The notes under the pieces: model-generated
Database searches by the model: none
Told to the model about the DNA's origin: nothing
What the model saw: the letters and a program-made list of their open reading frames with translations, nothing else
Made by a program: the position numbers and the translations under genes
Source: Pseudoduganella sp.
GTDB taxonomy: Bacteria; Pseudomonadota; Gammaproteobacteria; Burkholderiales; Burkholderiaceae_D
Length of the DNA: 32,841 bases
NCBI GenBank assembly: GCA_021323265.1
Contig: JAJTCO010000041.1
Location: 1-32,841 of the forward strand
Reading direction: 5' to 3'
Shown here: positions 1 through 8,611 of the stretch, piece after piece
How positions within the stretch are numbered: the stretch's first letter is position 1
Layout of the letters: each line of letters begins with the position of its first letter

Positions 1-991
1 GGCCGAGGCGCAGCGCCGCCACATCGGCGACACCATGCAGCGCAAGCAGGGCCCGGGCCTGATCTTCGTGAACTGCATGGAAAAGCTGACCATGAACGGC
101 CCGAAGGAAACCCTGCGCACGCGCCTGAACGCGGCGCTGGACGCCGGCATCGACGGCATCACCCTGTCGGCCGGCCTGCACTTCGGCTCCTTCGCGCTGA
201 TGGCCGACCACCCGCGCTTCCGCGAAGCGAAGCTGGGCATCATCGTCTCGTCCGTGCGCGCGCTGCAGATCTTCCTGCGCAAGAACCAGAAGCTCAACCG
301 CCTGCCCGACTACGTGATCGTGGAAGGCCCGCTGGCCGGCGGCCACCTGGGCTTCGGCCTGGAGGACTGGAAGGAATTCGACCTGCACAAGATCGTGCAG
401 GAGATCCTGGACTACATGAAGGCGGAAAACCTGGACGTGCCGGTGATTGCCGCCGGCGGCGTGTTTACCGGCAGCGATGCCGTCTCGTTCCTGGAAATGG
501 GCGCGGCAGGCGTGCAGGTGGCGACCCGCTTCACCGTAACCAGGGAATGCGGCCTGCCTGACGACGTGAAGCAGGAATACTTCAAGGCCACCGAGGACGA
601 CGTGGTCGTCAACGGCATTTCGCCGACCGGCTACCCGATGCGCATGCTGAAGCACACCCCTGCGATTGGCGCCGGCATCCGTCCGGGCTGCGAATCCTAC
701 GGCTACCTGCTGGACGCCACCGGCAACTGCGCCTACATCAATTCGTACAATCGCGAGGTGGTGGCCAACGGCGGCAGCGACAAGGGCATCAAGGTGATGG
801 ACAAGACCTGCCTGTGCACCCACATGCGCAACTTCAACTGCTGGACTTGCGGCCACTACACCTACCGCCTGAAGGACACCTCCTTCAAGAAGCCCGACGG
901 CTCCTACCAGCTGCTGACGGCGGAACACGTGTTCAAGGACTATCAGTTCTCGACCGAAAATTCCATAGCCTTACCCGAGAAAGAATTCTAA
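1..991 (+). CDS. Nitronate monooxygenase-like flavoprotein, 5'-truncated
   Basis: The open frame runs in from the window edge (first full codon at position 2) to a TAA at 989-991, so the N-terminus is missing; the ATG at 35 is internal. The protein resembles the nitronate monooxygenase/2-nitropropane dioxygenase TIM-barrel family, FMN enzymes that oxidise alkyl nitronates. Visible family features are the EGPLAGGHLGFG segment and the late IAAGGVFTG and GAAGVQVATRF stretches, which in this family form the FMN-phosphate site. The C-terminal part carries a cysteine cluster (TCLCTH and NCWTCGH), typical of the longer bacterial subgroup and possibly metal-binding. Its true substrate cannot be read from sequence; members of this fold also include enoyl-ACP reductases. 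An inverted repeat lies just downstream, between this gene and the convergent DHH gene. Confidence 0.85.
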   Translation, partial: AEAQRRHIGDTMQRKQGPGLIFVNCMEKLTMNGPKETLRTRLNAALDAGIDGITLSAGLHFGSFALMADHPRFREAKLGIIVSSVRALQIFLRKNQKLNRLPDYVIVEGPLAGGHLGFGLEDWKEFDLHKIVQEILDYMKAENLDVPVIAAGGVFTGSDAVSFLEMGAAGVQVATRFTVTRECGLPDDVKQEYFKATEDDVVVNGISPTGYPMRMLKHTPAIGAGIRPGCESYGYLLDATGNCAYINSYNREVVANGGSDKGIKVMDKTCLCTHMRNFNCWTCGHYTYRLKDTSFKKPDGSYQLLTAEHVFKDYQFSTENSIALPEKEF

Positions 992-1017
992 TTCTCGCTC
1001 GCAAACCCCGGTACGGC

Positions 1018-1041
1018 GGGTCAGACCCAAGGGTCTGACCC
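1018..1041. repeat. GGGTCAGACCC inverted repeat between convergent genes
   Basis: GGGTCAGACCC at 1018-1028 is followed after two bases (AA) by its exact reverse complement GGGTCTGACCC at 1031-1041. It sits between the convergent nitronate monooxygenase and DHH genes and ends 4 bases before the DHH stop codon. It could act as a bidirectional transcription end, but no T-tract follows on either strand. A related imperfect copy lies at 32798-32822, so it may be a dispersed intergenic repeat. Confidence 0.75.
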
Positions 1042-1045
1042 TCGC

Positions 1046-1969
1046 TTAACCTTCCTTCGTGATGCGGGTGGTCAACGCGCCCAGCACGTCTTCCGCCATC
1101 TCGTTCTCCACCTGGCAGGTCCCGGCATTCTCATGCCCGCCGCCGCCATACTCCAGCATCAGCGCGCCGATATTGGTCCTTGAGGTCCGGTTCAGGATCG
1201 ATTTGCCCGTGGCGAACACGGTATTCTGGTTCTTCAGGCCCCACAGCACGTGGATCGAGATGTTCTGCTCGGGATACAGCGCGTAGATGACGAAGCGGTT
1301 ACCGGCGTAGATCGTCTCTTCATTGCGCAAGTCCAGCACCACCAGGTTCTTGTGCACCGTGGCGCAGCGCCGGATCTGCTCCTTGCACTTTTCCGCGTGC
1401 TCGAAGTACAGGTCGCTGCGCTCCTTGACGTCGGGCAGCGCCATGATCTCGTTGATCGAATGGGTGCGGCAGTGATCGATCAGGTCCATCATCAGGTTGT
1501 AGTTCGAGATGCGGAAATCGCGGAAGCGCCCCAGCCCCGTGCGCGCATCCATCAGGAAGTTCAGCAAGTCCCAGCCCTGCGGGTTGAGCACTTCGTCGCG
1601 GTTGAAGTTGGCCGAGTCGCCCTTGTCCACCGCGAGCATCATGTCGTTCCACGCCGCCGGGAACTTGCTGCCGCCGCCGTAGTAGTCGTACACCACGCGC
1701 GCTGCCGACGGCGCACTGGGGTCGATGATGTGGTTCTGGCGCGCGCCGGTATTGCGGATGGTCTCGGACAAATGGTGGTCGAAGGCGAGATGGGCGCCCG
1801 CCACATAGGGAAGATTGGTGGTGATATCGCGGCTGCTGATTGCGATCTTACCGTCCTGCATATCCTTGGGGTGCACGAACAGGATCTCGTCGATCAGGTC
1901 CAGGTGCTTGAGCAGCACCGCGCACACCAGGCCATCAAAATCACTGCGGGTAACCAGGCGAAACTTCAT
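1046..1969 (-). CDS. DHH-family phosphoesterase
   Basis: 307 residues from the chosen ATG at 1967-1969; a GTG at 1976-1978 is an in-frame alternative three codons upstream. I prefer the ATG because TAGGGG lies about 8 bases before it and the family usually begins close to the first motif. The protein has the DHH-superfamily metal-binding signatures: SDFDG near the start, the FDHH motif, a DKGD segment, and a C-terminal DHHA1-type GGGGHENAG motif. Such proteins are manganese-dependent phosphodiesterases or phosphatases (RecJ, NrnA, exopolyphosphatase and c-di-AMP phosphodiesterase relatives). The domain order fits a cytosolic oligonucleotide or polyphosphate hydrolase, but the substrate cannot be assigned. 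It lies 51 bases downstream of the LysR gene on the same strand, so some read-through is possible. Confidence 0.85.
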   Translation of the reverse strand: MKFRLVTRSDFDGLVCAVLLKHLDLIDEILFVHPKDMQDGKIAISSRDITTNLPYVAGAHLAFDHHLSETIRNTGARQNHIIDPSAPSAARVVYDYYGGGSKFPAAWNDMMLAVDKGDSANFNRDEVLNPQGWDLLNFLMDARTGLGRFRDFRISNYNLMMDLIDHCRTHSINEIMALPDVKERSDLYFEHAEKCKEQIRRCATVHKNLVVLDLRNEETIYAGNRFVIYALYPEQNISIHVLWGLKNQNTVFATGKSILNRTSRTNIGALMLEYGGGGHENAGTCQVENEMAEDVLGALTTRITKEG

Positions 1970-2020
1970 GGAAGACACCCCTATCGCTGATGAATTGGAG
2001 GCCCATCATACCCCGCGTCT

Positions 2021-2953
2021 TTACAGCCTGTCGAGCCGCCCGGCGAAGTCCGTGGCCTGCATTTGCGCCAGCACATAGTCGACGAAGGCGCGCGTCTTGG
2101 CAGGCAACAGCTGTTTGCTCGAATAGTAGATCGAAAGCGGCCCCACTTCGGCATGCCAGTCCGGCAGCAGGCGCACCAGCTGGCCCGATTCCAGCAGCGG
2201 CGCGGCGTGCGGCGCCGGCAACAGGGCCACGCCCAGGCCCATGCAGGCCGCCTGCGCCATCGCGTCCGGATCGTCGAAGGTGGCGACCGTGCGGAACTCG
2301 GCCAGCGCCTCCTCCCCTGCCCCGTTGCGCAGCAGGTAGTCGCGCCGGCGTCCCGTCTCGGCCGAGCGGCGCGCCACGCCTTGCAGGCCGGCCAGGTCGG
2401 CCGGATGGCGCGGCAGGGGCCGGCCGTCCAGGTAGCCCGGCGCCGCCGTGACCAGGATGCGCGGGCGCCCCAGCGCGCGCGCCACCACGCCCGGCGCCAG
2501 GTCGATGCCGCCGCCGATGGCCACGTCGTAGCCCTCGCCGATCAGGTCCACCGTGCGGTTATCGAAGCGCCAGTCGTGCTGCACGGCCGGGTAGCGCGCC
2601 AGGAAGCCCTTGAGCAGCGGCAGGATGTACTGGCGCCCCACCCCGTGCGCCAGCGCCACCTTCAGCGTGCCGGCCGGTTCGCCCGCGTCCTGCGCCGCGC
2701 CCGCGATGGCGCCCTGCAGCTCGCCCAGCGGGCCGCGCACCTGCTGCAGCAACCGTTCGCCCGCTTCGGTCAGCGCCAGGCGCCGCGTGCTGCGCTGGAA
2801 CAGGCGCACGCCCAGGCGCGCCTCCAGCCGCGCCACGTTCTTGCTGACGGCGGCCGGGGTCATGCCCAGGCGCCGCGCCGCAGGCGAGAAACCGCCGCTT
2901 TCGGCGCTCTGCAGGAAGGATTCAAGCAGGTTCAGTGGCAGCATTGGATACAT
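2021..2953 (-). CDS. LysR-family transcriptional regulator
   Basis: 310 residues. The N-terminal winged helix-turn-helix (about residues 5-65) has the LysR pattern: LLESFLQSAESGGFSPAARR, then AVSKNVARLEARLGVRLFQR. The rest is the usual effector-binding domain of two alpha/beta lobes, with GYDVAIGGG and ARALGRPRILVTAAPGYL typical of the CrgA/AaeR-like subgroup. Start at ATG 2951-2953; another ATG three codons in (2942-2944) would give MLPLNLLESF and is equally plausible, since neither has a clear ribosome-binding site. It is divergent from the SDR gene across an 86-base gap, the classic layout of a LysR protein controlling its neighbour. The inducer is unknown. Confidence 0.9.
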   Translation of the reverse strand: MYPMLPLNLLESFLQSAESGGFSPAARRLGMTPAAVSKNVARLEARLGVRLFQRSTRRLALTEAGERLLQQVRGPLGELQGAIAGAAQDAGEPAGTLKVALAHGVGRQYILPLLKGFLARYPAVQHDWRFDNRTVDLIGEGYDVAIGGGIDLAPGVVARALGRPRILVTAAPGYLDGRPLPRHPADLAGLQGVARRSAETGRRRDYLLRNGAGEEALAEFRTVATFDDPDAMAQAACMGLGVALLPAPHAAPLLESGQLVRLLPDWHAEVGPLSIYYSSKQLLPAKTRAFVDYVLAQMQATDFAGRLDRL

Positions 2954-3039
2954 TTGGTTGAAAGTGATAGTCCATATTACCAGCTAGTCGGCATGCAATG
3001 CGCGGGACATACTGGGCCATCTCAACCAAGGAGCAAATC

Positions 3040-3768
3040 ATGCACAAGATCGCATTCGTCACCGGTGGTTCGCGCGGCATCGGCGCCGCCATCGTGCGCC
3101 GCCTGGCCAAGGATGGCGCCATCGTCGCCTTCACCTACCAGCAATCCGGCGCCGCCGCCGACGCCCTGGCCAGCGAAATCGCAGCCGCCGGCGGCCAGGC
3201 CCTGGCGCTGCAGGTGGACGCCGCCGACGCCGCGGCCACCCGCGCCGCCATCGACAAGGTGGCCGCGCAGTTCGGCCGCCTCGACATCCTCGTCAACAAC
3301 GCCGGCGTGCTGCACCTGGGCGACGTGGCGGAGCTGACGCTGGAAGCCTTCGACCACACCATCGCCGTCAACGTGCGCGGCGTCTTCGCGGCCACGCAGG
3401 CGGCCGTGGCGCACATGCGCGCCGGCGGGCGCGTGATCAATATCGGTTCCACCAATGCCGAGCGCATGCCCTTCCCCAGCGGCTCCATCTATGCCATGAG
3501 CAAATCGGCGCTGACCGGGCTGGTGCAAGGCCTGGCGCGCGACCTGGGACCGCGCGGCATCACCATCAACAATGTGCAGCCAGGTCCGGTGGATACCGAC
3601 ATGAATCCGGCCCACAGCGACTTCGCCAAGGGCCTGCATGAACTGATGGCGATCAAGCGCCACGCGCGTGGCGAGGAGATTGCGGGAATGGTGGCCTACC
3701 TGGCCAGCGAGGAAGCCGCCTACGTGACCGGCGCCGGCCTCAATATCGACGGCGGGTTCGCCGCCTGA
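3040..3768 (+). CDS. SDR-family oxidoreductase
   Basis: 242 residues from the ATG at 3040, which has AAGGAG at 3028-3033; the in-frame ATG at 2998 lacks such a site. It is a classical short-chain dehydrogenase/reductase. The nucleotide-binding motif TGGSRGIG is at residues 8-15, NNAG follows in the middle, and the catalytic YxxxK is in IYAMSKSAL with the upstream serine in NIGST. The C-terminus ends GAGLNIDGG, the usual SDR cofactor-proximal signature. It resembles 3-oxoacyl-ACP reductase and sugar dehydrogenase members; the substrate is not predictable. It is probably controlled by the divergent LysR protein. Its last 49 bases overlap, antisense, the 3' end of the convergent GTPase gene. Confidence 0.9.
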   Translation: MHKIAFVTGGSRGIGAAIVRRLAKDGAIVAFTYQQSGAAADALASEIAAAGGQALALQVDAADAAATRAAIDKVAAQFGRLDILVNNAGVLHLGDVAELTLEAFDHTIAVNVRGVFAATQAAVAHMRAGGRVINIGSTNAERMPFPSGSIYAMSKSALTGLVQGLARDLGPRGITINNVQPGPVDTDMNPAHSDFAKGLHELMAIKRHARGEEIAGMVAYLASEEAAYVTGAGLNIDGGFAA

Positions 3769-5213
3769 CCTTCCGGGTAAAGCCGCGCCAGCACGTGGGC
3801 CGTGATCGCGGTGACCACGGCGCTGGCCGGCGCCAGGTCGCGTTCTTCCTGCTCGCGCAGGGTGTGCCACAGGGCCGTTACTTCGGCCTCGTGCAGTGCC
3901 ACGGCCTGCTCCACTTCCTGCTGCCAGAACGGCGGCGCTTCGCCTTCGACGAAGTTGCCGCGCCCGCGCCCGAAATGGGCCACGGCAAGGTAGCGCAGCA
4001 CGCTGGAAATGAGCAGCGTGCGCAGGAAATCGTCCGACAGCACCATGGTCGGCACATCGCGCTCCATGCGCACGTTGAAGCCCCAGGCGGCGCCGGCAAA
4101 GGTCAGGGCGCCGATCACACCGCCCAAGAGCGCGCCGGTGCCCAGCGTCAGGCCGCCCGCCGCCAGGTCGGCCGAGAAGCCGGTGGCGGCGCCGGAGACG
4201 ATGGCGCCCAGGAGCGCAGCCTGGCCCTTGTCCAACGGCGCCAGCACCACGAAATTCTTGCTGACGCGGGCGTTGATCTTGGGCGCTTCGCTCGGGTCCA
4301 GCTTGTGCAGCGTCAGCAGGTTGACCGTGGCCTGGCCGATCGACAGGTTCAGGCGCGCCACCAGGATGTTCATGGCGCGCTCCTGGCGCTTGCGGTCTTC
4401 GCCCTTGCCGATGCCGATGATCTTCAGGGCGGAGGCAAGCACGCCGCGCTCCACCGTCTCCACCAACTGCTTGTCGTGCGCGGCGTCGGCCAGCTGCTGC
4501 GCCATGACGGCCATGCATTGCTTGAAGCGGCGCGCATTCGTGTCTTCCCAGACCGAGAACAGGCGCTGGTAGCCGGCCTGCTTGTCCGGCCCCAACAGCG
4601 CCCCCAGCGCATCGTAGAACACGCGCTCGTGCACCCAGCAGCGGGCAAAGGCATCGAGCGGCAGCACGTCGCGCACCTGGCCGAACTGCAGCATGTGGTC
4701 CTTCCAGCGCAACAGCTCGGCCTGTTCCTCCGGCAGCGGGCGCGGGGGCCCCATCTGGTTCAGCAGCACCAGTACCGGCTTGCCCAGCCAGTCGAGGATG
4801 CGCATCTCGGCCGGAATGTAGCCGGCGTCGCTGGGGTTCTCGGTGGAGTTGACGAGGTAGAGCACCACGTCGGCCTCGTCGCGCGCGGCGCGCAAGGCCT
4901 GCTGGCTCATCCAGAAGGGACGGTCGCGGTAGCGGTCCAGCACTTCGCGCAGGAACCAGCCGATCGGATTGCCGGCCAGGGCCAGGCGCTTCATCAGGCG
5001 CACCGAGTCGCCGAAGCCCGGCGTATCCCACAGCAGCATGCGGTCGCCGTTCTGCGTCGTCATCAGCATGTGGGCTTCGGCAAAGGCGGTGACGTGGGCC
5101 GCATCGCGCACTTCCCCCACGTCGGTGCCCAGCAGGGTACGCGCCAGCGTGGTCTTGCCGTTGTTGGTGTGCGAGACCAGGGCCAGCTGGATCGTGACGG
5201 GCGCGCCGCTCAT
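3720..5213 (-). CDS. DUF3482-type GTPase
   Basis: 497 residues. The N-terminal half is a P-loop GTPase domain: the G1 loop is SHTNNGKTT, where the first loop glycine is replaced by histidine, and the G3 motif is DTPGFGD. The G4 position reads NQMG rather than NKxD. The remainder fits the DUF3482 domain, with a glycine/alanine-rich hydrophobic stretch (around GAIVSGAATGFSADLAAGG) that could insert in a membrane. The start codon overlaps the stop of the DUF2868 gene in a TCAT (ATGA) arrangement, implying coupled translation. DUF2868 and DUF3482 genes are known neighbours in proteobacteria; the pair presumably forms a membrane-associated GTPase system, but its role is unknown. The 3' end overlaps the SDR gene by 49 bases. 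Confidence 0.85.
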   Translation of the reverse strand: MSGAPVTIQLALVSHTNNGKTTLARTLLGTDVGEVRDAAHVTAFAEAHMLMTTQNGDRMLLWDTPGFGDSVRLMKRLALAGNPIGWFLREVLDRYRDRPFWMSQQALRAARDEADVVLYLVNSTENPSDAGYIPAEMRILDWLGKPVLVLLNQMGPPRPLPEEQAELLRWKDHMLQFGQVRDVLPLDAFARCWVHERVFYDALGALLGPDKQAGYQRLFSVWEDTNARRFKQCMAVMAQQLADAAHDKQLVETVERGVLASALKIIGIGKGEDRKRQERAMNILVARLNLSIGQATVNLLTLHKLDPSEAPKINARVSKNFVVLAPLDKGQAALLGAIVSGAATGFSADLAAGGLTLGTGALLGGVIGALTFAGAAWGFNVRMERDVPTMVLSDDFLRTLLISSVLRYLAVAHFGRGRGNFVEGEAPPFWQQEVEQAVALHEAEVTALWHTLREQEERDLAPASAVVTAITAHVLARLYPEGQAANPPSILRPAPVT

Positions 5214-6616
5214 GCCTGGTTCTCCTTCTCGGTGTGCGGCGCCAGCAAGTCCACCACCTTGGGCTCGGCGCCGTGCAGGATGCAGAATTCACGCCACAAT
5301 TCTACGCGCTCGCGCAGGCGCGCGGCGTCCATGCGCGCCGCCAGCGCCGACTGGTCAAGCAGAACCGGCAGGCGCTGCCCGCGCCCCATCTGCGCCAGGA
5401 AGGCGCCGTGGTTTTCCTGTTCCGGCGTGGCGGCGATGCCGAACAGCACCGCCGTGGTCGTGCCTTGCTCCGCCTCCAGCTGCGGCGCCGCGCTGCCATA
5501 GGCGCACGGCGGCAGCAGGCGCACGCGCGCCTGCTCGCCCAGCATTTCCTGCGCCACTGCATCGAGCCCCCGGCTGCGCGCCTCGTCCACCGTCAGGCTG
5601 TAGGGCAGCACGCGCAGCACGCCCGGTTCGCCACCGGCGGCCACGGCCAGTTGGCGAAAGTATGGCTGCTCCAAGTCCAGCGGGAAGTGCCGGCGCAGCC
5701 ATGCCGCGCGCAGCGCGGCCACGATGCCGAGCACCATGCGCGGCAGCACCACGTACAGCAGCAGGCTGGCCGCATACAGGTGCACCCAGCGCGCACCGTT
5801 GCCAAGGCGGGCGTCGCTCCAGCCCTGCAGCCCGGCCACTTCGGCCAGCGTGAAGCCCTCCAGGCCGAACAAGCGGACGGCCGGCGCAAACAGCAGCGAC
5901 AAGAGGCCGTGCACCTGCTCTGCGTCCAGGAACGTGCTTTCCCAGCCGGCCGCATAGCGCGCCACGATGCCGCGCGCGTACAGCGACAGCGCGGCGCCAA
6001 GCGCAAAGGCGGCGGCCGAAACATGCAGGATGCGCGCAATGCGCGCCAGGTTCAGGTTGGCGCCCAGGCGCGCCCAGTCCACCATGAACTGCAGCACGCC
6101 GCTGCCCAGGACGTGCGGCAGGCGGCGCGGCGCGTGGCCGCGGCCCAGGCCCATGCGGTTGGCCAGGCCGCGCCGCAGGCCGGCGCGGCGCCCCGGCAGC
6201 AGCGTCCATACGGCCAGCAGGACGTAGGCCGCGGCGTTCCAGGCGATGATGCCGAGCAGGGGCAGCGACAGCAGGTCGACCCGGTGCGGGTCGGCAAAGC
6301 GTTCGGCCAGGCCGCCGGCCAGCAGGGCCAGCACCGGCAGCAGCCAGCTGGCGCCCCACAGGCCGCTATGTCCTGCGGCGACGGCGGCAAAGGCCTTGTG
6401 GCGCGCCGCCAGGCGCTTGAGCAGCTGTTCGGCGCGCTGCTGCAGGAAATCCGGCAGGGTCGCGGCGCAACGCGCTTCGGCGGCCTGCCAGTGCGCCAGC
6501 TCGCGGGCAGTGCGGCTGGCGTACTTGCGGTCATCGTCGGTCAGCACTTCCTTTTGCTGGTCGGCTTCCTCGATGGCCTTGACCAGCATGATGGCGCGCG
6601 CCGTCCGCTCCTTCAT
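5210..6616 (-). CDS. DUF2868 membrane protein
   Basis: 468 residues from ATG 6614-6616, which overlaps the stop of the upstream NTF2-like gene by four bases (ATGA). I chose this start, MKERTARAIML, over an ATG 31 codons upstream because that extension would lie inside the preceding gene. The protein fits the DUF2868 family. It has a charged N-terminal region (KAIEEADQQKEVLTDDDRKY) and at least four hydrophobic helices, near GASWLLPVLALLAGG, LLGIIAWNAAAYVLLAVW, ILHVSAAAFALGAALSLY and YAASLLLYVVLPRMVLGIV. A soluble C-terminal domain of about 130 residues follows. It probably anchors the downstream GTPase at the inner membrane. No enzymatic motif is visible. Confidence 0.85.
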   Translation of the reverse strand: MKERTARAIMLVKAIEEADQQKEVLTDDDRKYASRTARELAHWQAAEARCAATLPDFLQQRAEQLLKRLAARHKAFAAVAAGHSGLWGASWLLPVLALLAGGLAERFADPHRVDLLSLPLLGIIAWNAAAYVLLAVWTLLPGRRAGLRRGLANRMGLGRGHAPRRLPHVLGSGVLQFMVDWARLGANLNLARIARILHVSAAAFALGAALSLYARGIVARYAAGWESTFLDAEQVHGLLSLLFAPAVRLFGLEGFTLAEVAGLQGWSDARLGNGARWVHLYAASLLLYVVLPRMVLGIVAALRAAWLRRHFPLDLEQPYFRQLAVAAGGEPGVLRVLPYSLTVDEARSRGLDAVAQEMLGEQARVRLLPPCAYGSAAPQLEAEQGTTTAVLFGIAATPEQENHGAFLAQMGRGQRLPVLLDQSALAARMDAARLRERVELWREFCILHGAEPKVVDLLAPHTEKENQA

Positions 6617-7104
6617 TGCCCCTCCAGGCAGGCGCCCGGCTTGCCACCCTGCAGCGGGATGGGCTGGCCCGGCCGCTCGACCTGGTAGTAGATGCCGATG
6701 ATGCGCCAACCGTCGTCGGCGCGGTACAGCTGGATGCTGTTCACGCCCGTGAAGTCGGCCGTCGGCGCCGCCCGATCCCGGCGCGACTCGACCACGCTGT
6801 AGACGGTGGCGAAGCGGTCATACTGGCGCACTTCGCGGGCCACCTCGCATTCGTAGAAAGCCTTCTGGCCGACGCGGCCGATGCCGGCCGCAAAGTCGGT
6901 GCCGCGCGCAACGGACAAGGCGGCTACGCCGTCGCGGTAGCGCGCGCCGTAGACCATGGCGTCGGGATGGAGGAGCGCGCGCAGCGCGGCTTCGTCGCCG
7001 GGCTGGCCCGCGTCATGGCTAAGGGCACGCCACAGCGTGGCGACTGCCTGTTCCGGCGTGGCCGGGGCGGCCAGCAAGGCCGCAGCAAGGACGATTGCAT
7101 TCAT
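6613..7104 (-). CDS. Secreted NTF2/SnoaL-like protein
   Basis: 163 residues. A short hydrophobic N-terminus (MNAIVLAAALLAAPA) looks like a signal peptide, so the protein is probably periplasmic. The body fits an NTF2-like/DUF4440 fold: helices rich in alanine and leucine (PEQAVATLWRAL), a central HPDAMVYG segment, and C-terminal strands ending in YRADDGWRIIGIYY, which is the typical closing strand of that fold. Such domains bind small ligands or act as isomerases; here no catalytic set can be named. The gene starts 15 bases after the GH16 stop and overlaps the DUF2868 start by four bases, so it may be co-transcribed with the glucanase. No strong ribosome-binding site precedes the ATG. Confidence 0.7.
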   Translation of the reverse strand: MNAIVLAAALLAAPATPEQAVATLWRALSHDAGQPGDEAALRALLHPDAMVYGARYRDGVAALSVARGTDFAAGIGRVGQKAFYECEVAREVRQYDRFATVYSVVESRRDRAAPTADFTGVNSIQLYRADDGWRIIGIYYQVERPGQPIPLQGGKPGACLEGQ

Positions 7105-7119
7105 GCGCCGAGTGTACCA

Positions 7120-8568
7120 TTAGTCGCCCCGGCGATAGACGCGCACGTAGTCCACCAGCATCTGCTGCGGGAAGAGCGTGCCGGCGTCCGGGTAGCCCGG
7201 CCAGTAGCCCCCCACGGCCACGTTCAGCAGCAGGAAAAAGGGATGCTCGAAGACCCAGTCGCCGCGTACGCTGTCCGGACGCGCCGTGTGGAAATGCTGG
7301 CCATCGCGGTACCAGCGGATCTCGCCCGGCTCCCATTCCACGGCGAAGACATGGAAGTCGTCGGCATAGCGCTGCCCCGGCGCAAGGACGGAGGGCGCGC
7401 CGAAGGCCTGCTCGCCCGAGTAGCCGGGGCCGTGCAGGGTGCCGTGCACGGTACCGGGTTCCTTGCCGATGTTTTCCATGATGTCGATCTCGCCGCTGCG
7501 CGGCCAGCCCACCTTGCCGATGTCGGCGCCCAGCATCCAGAAGGCCGGCCAGATGCCCTGCCCGCGCGGCACCTTGATGCGCGCTTCGAAGCGGCCATGG
7601 CGGCGCTCCATCAGCCCCGCCGTCTTGATGCGCGCGGAGGTGTATTGCTTACCCTGCCAGGCTTCCTTGCGCGCCTCGATCACCAGCTTGCCGTCCTCCA
7701 CGCGCACGTTCTCGCGGCGCGCCGTGTAGAACTGCATTTCGTTGTTGCCGAAGCCGTGGCCGCCCAGCTCGGGCTGCCAGTTGCGCGCATCGAGCTGTTC
7801 GCCGTCGAACTCGTCGGCCCAGTCCAGCACCCAGCCCGCGCGCGCCGCGCGCTGGTGCCGCACGATGTTCAGGTAGGTGTCGGTCCAGTATTGCTTGCGG
7901 TGTTCGGCCAGGAAGCGCAATAGCTCCTCGTGCGCTTCGCTGCTGACGGACAGGTAGTCGCCGCCGATGCCGTGAAAGACCAGACTCACCAGCGCGCCCT
8001 GCGCGCCGGCCTGGCGCACCAGGGCAATGAGCTGGGCGCCGCTCAGGCCGACCGGCGCGTGCCCGGGCGGGCGCAATGCCGCCACGTCGCCGGCGATCGC
8101 CGGCCAGTAGGAGGCGCCGCCGGCAAGCTGCTCGCCGCAGGGCGCATTGAAGGTGCGTTCCTGCCTGCCGTCGATGGCCTGCAGCAGGGTGTTGGCCAGG
8201 CGCACCTGGTCCAGCATGTGCGCCACGCTGCTCTGGTCCAGGTCGCGCTGGGGCGCGACCCAGTCGCGCCCCGCTGCGCTGCCCGAGCACTGGTGCAACA
8301 GCGTGTGGTTGCCCAGCTCGTGCCCGCGCTGCGCCGCCGCGCGCCACTCCGGCATGCGCAGGCGCAGCGCCGGAGTCGCCGGCGACAGGTAGAACGTGGC
8401 TTTCAGGCCATGCCGCTCCAGGGCCGGCAAAGCGTTGTCCAGTTGCGAGCCGAGGGCATCGTCGTAGGCCAGGCTGACGGCCGCGCGCGCGCCGTTGGGC
8501 CATGCCGGCGTGGCCTGGGCGCCCTGCAGCGCCAGCAACGCCAGCGCGGTAGCGAGTAGTCTGTTCAT
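7120..8568 (-). CDS. Secreted CE4 polysaccharide deacetylase - GH16 glucanase fusion
   Basis: 482 residues from ATG 8566-8568, preceded by GGAAGGA at a suitable distance; an in-frame start 11 codons upstream is less likely. A signal peptide (MNRLLATALALLALQGAQA) indicates export. Residues about 25-240 are a NodB/CE4-like domain with metal-ligand candidates D36/D37 (LAYDDA), H88 and H92 (HTLLH) and a late VFHGIGGDY with H199. Residues about 245-480 are a GH16 domain with the signature GEIDIME: E360 is the expected nucleophile, D362 the helper and E365 the acid/base. WPAFWMLG and the closing VDYVRVYRR are also typical. The family cleaves beta-1,3 or mixed-linked glucans. The CE4 arginine motif looks degenerate (FNAPCGE), so deacetylase activity is uncertain. 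A LacI-type operator lies 18 bases upstream of the start. Confidence 0.9.
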   Translation of the reverse strand: MNRLLATALALLALQGAQATPAWPNGARAAVSLAYDDALGSQLDNALPALERHGLKATFYLSPATPALRLRMPEWRAAAQRGHELGNHTLLHQCSGSAAGRDWVAPQRDLDQSSVAHMLDQVRLANTLLQAIDGRQERTFNAPCGEQLAGGASYWPAIAGDVAALRPPGHAPVGLSGAQLIALVRQAGAQGALVSLVFHGIGGDYLSVSSEAHEELLRFLAEHRKQYWTDTYLNIVRHQRAARAGWVLDWADEFDGEQLDARNWQPELGGHGFGNNEMQFYTARRENVRVEDGKLVIEARKEAWQGKQYTSARIKTAGLMERRHGRFEARIKVPRGQGIWPAFWMLGADIGKVGWPRSGEIDIMENIGKEPGTVHGTLHGPGYSGEQAFGAPSVLAPGQRYADDFHVFAVEWEPGEIRWYRDGQHFHTARPDSVRGDWVFEHPFFLLLNVAVGGYWPGYPDAGTLFPQQMLVDYVRVYRRGD

Positions 8569-8586
8569 CAGCGCATTCCTTCCATG

Positions 8587-8600
8587 TGGAAACGTTCCCA
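8587..8600 (-). promoter_or_regulatory. LacI-type operator before the GH16 gene
   Basis: TGGAAACGTTCCCA matches the palindrome TGGAAACGTTTCCA at 13 of 14 positions. It lies between the predicted minus-strand promoter and the GH16 start codon, where a bound repressor would block initiation or early elongation. Confidence 0.75.
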
Positions 8601-8611
8601 ATTTCCTTGCA

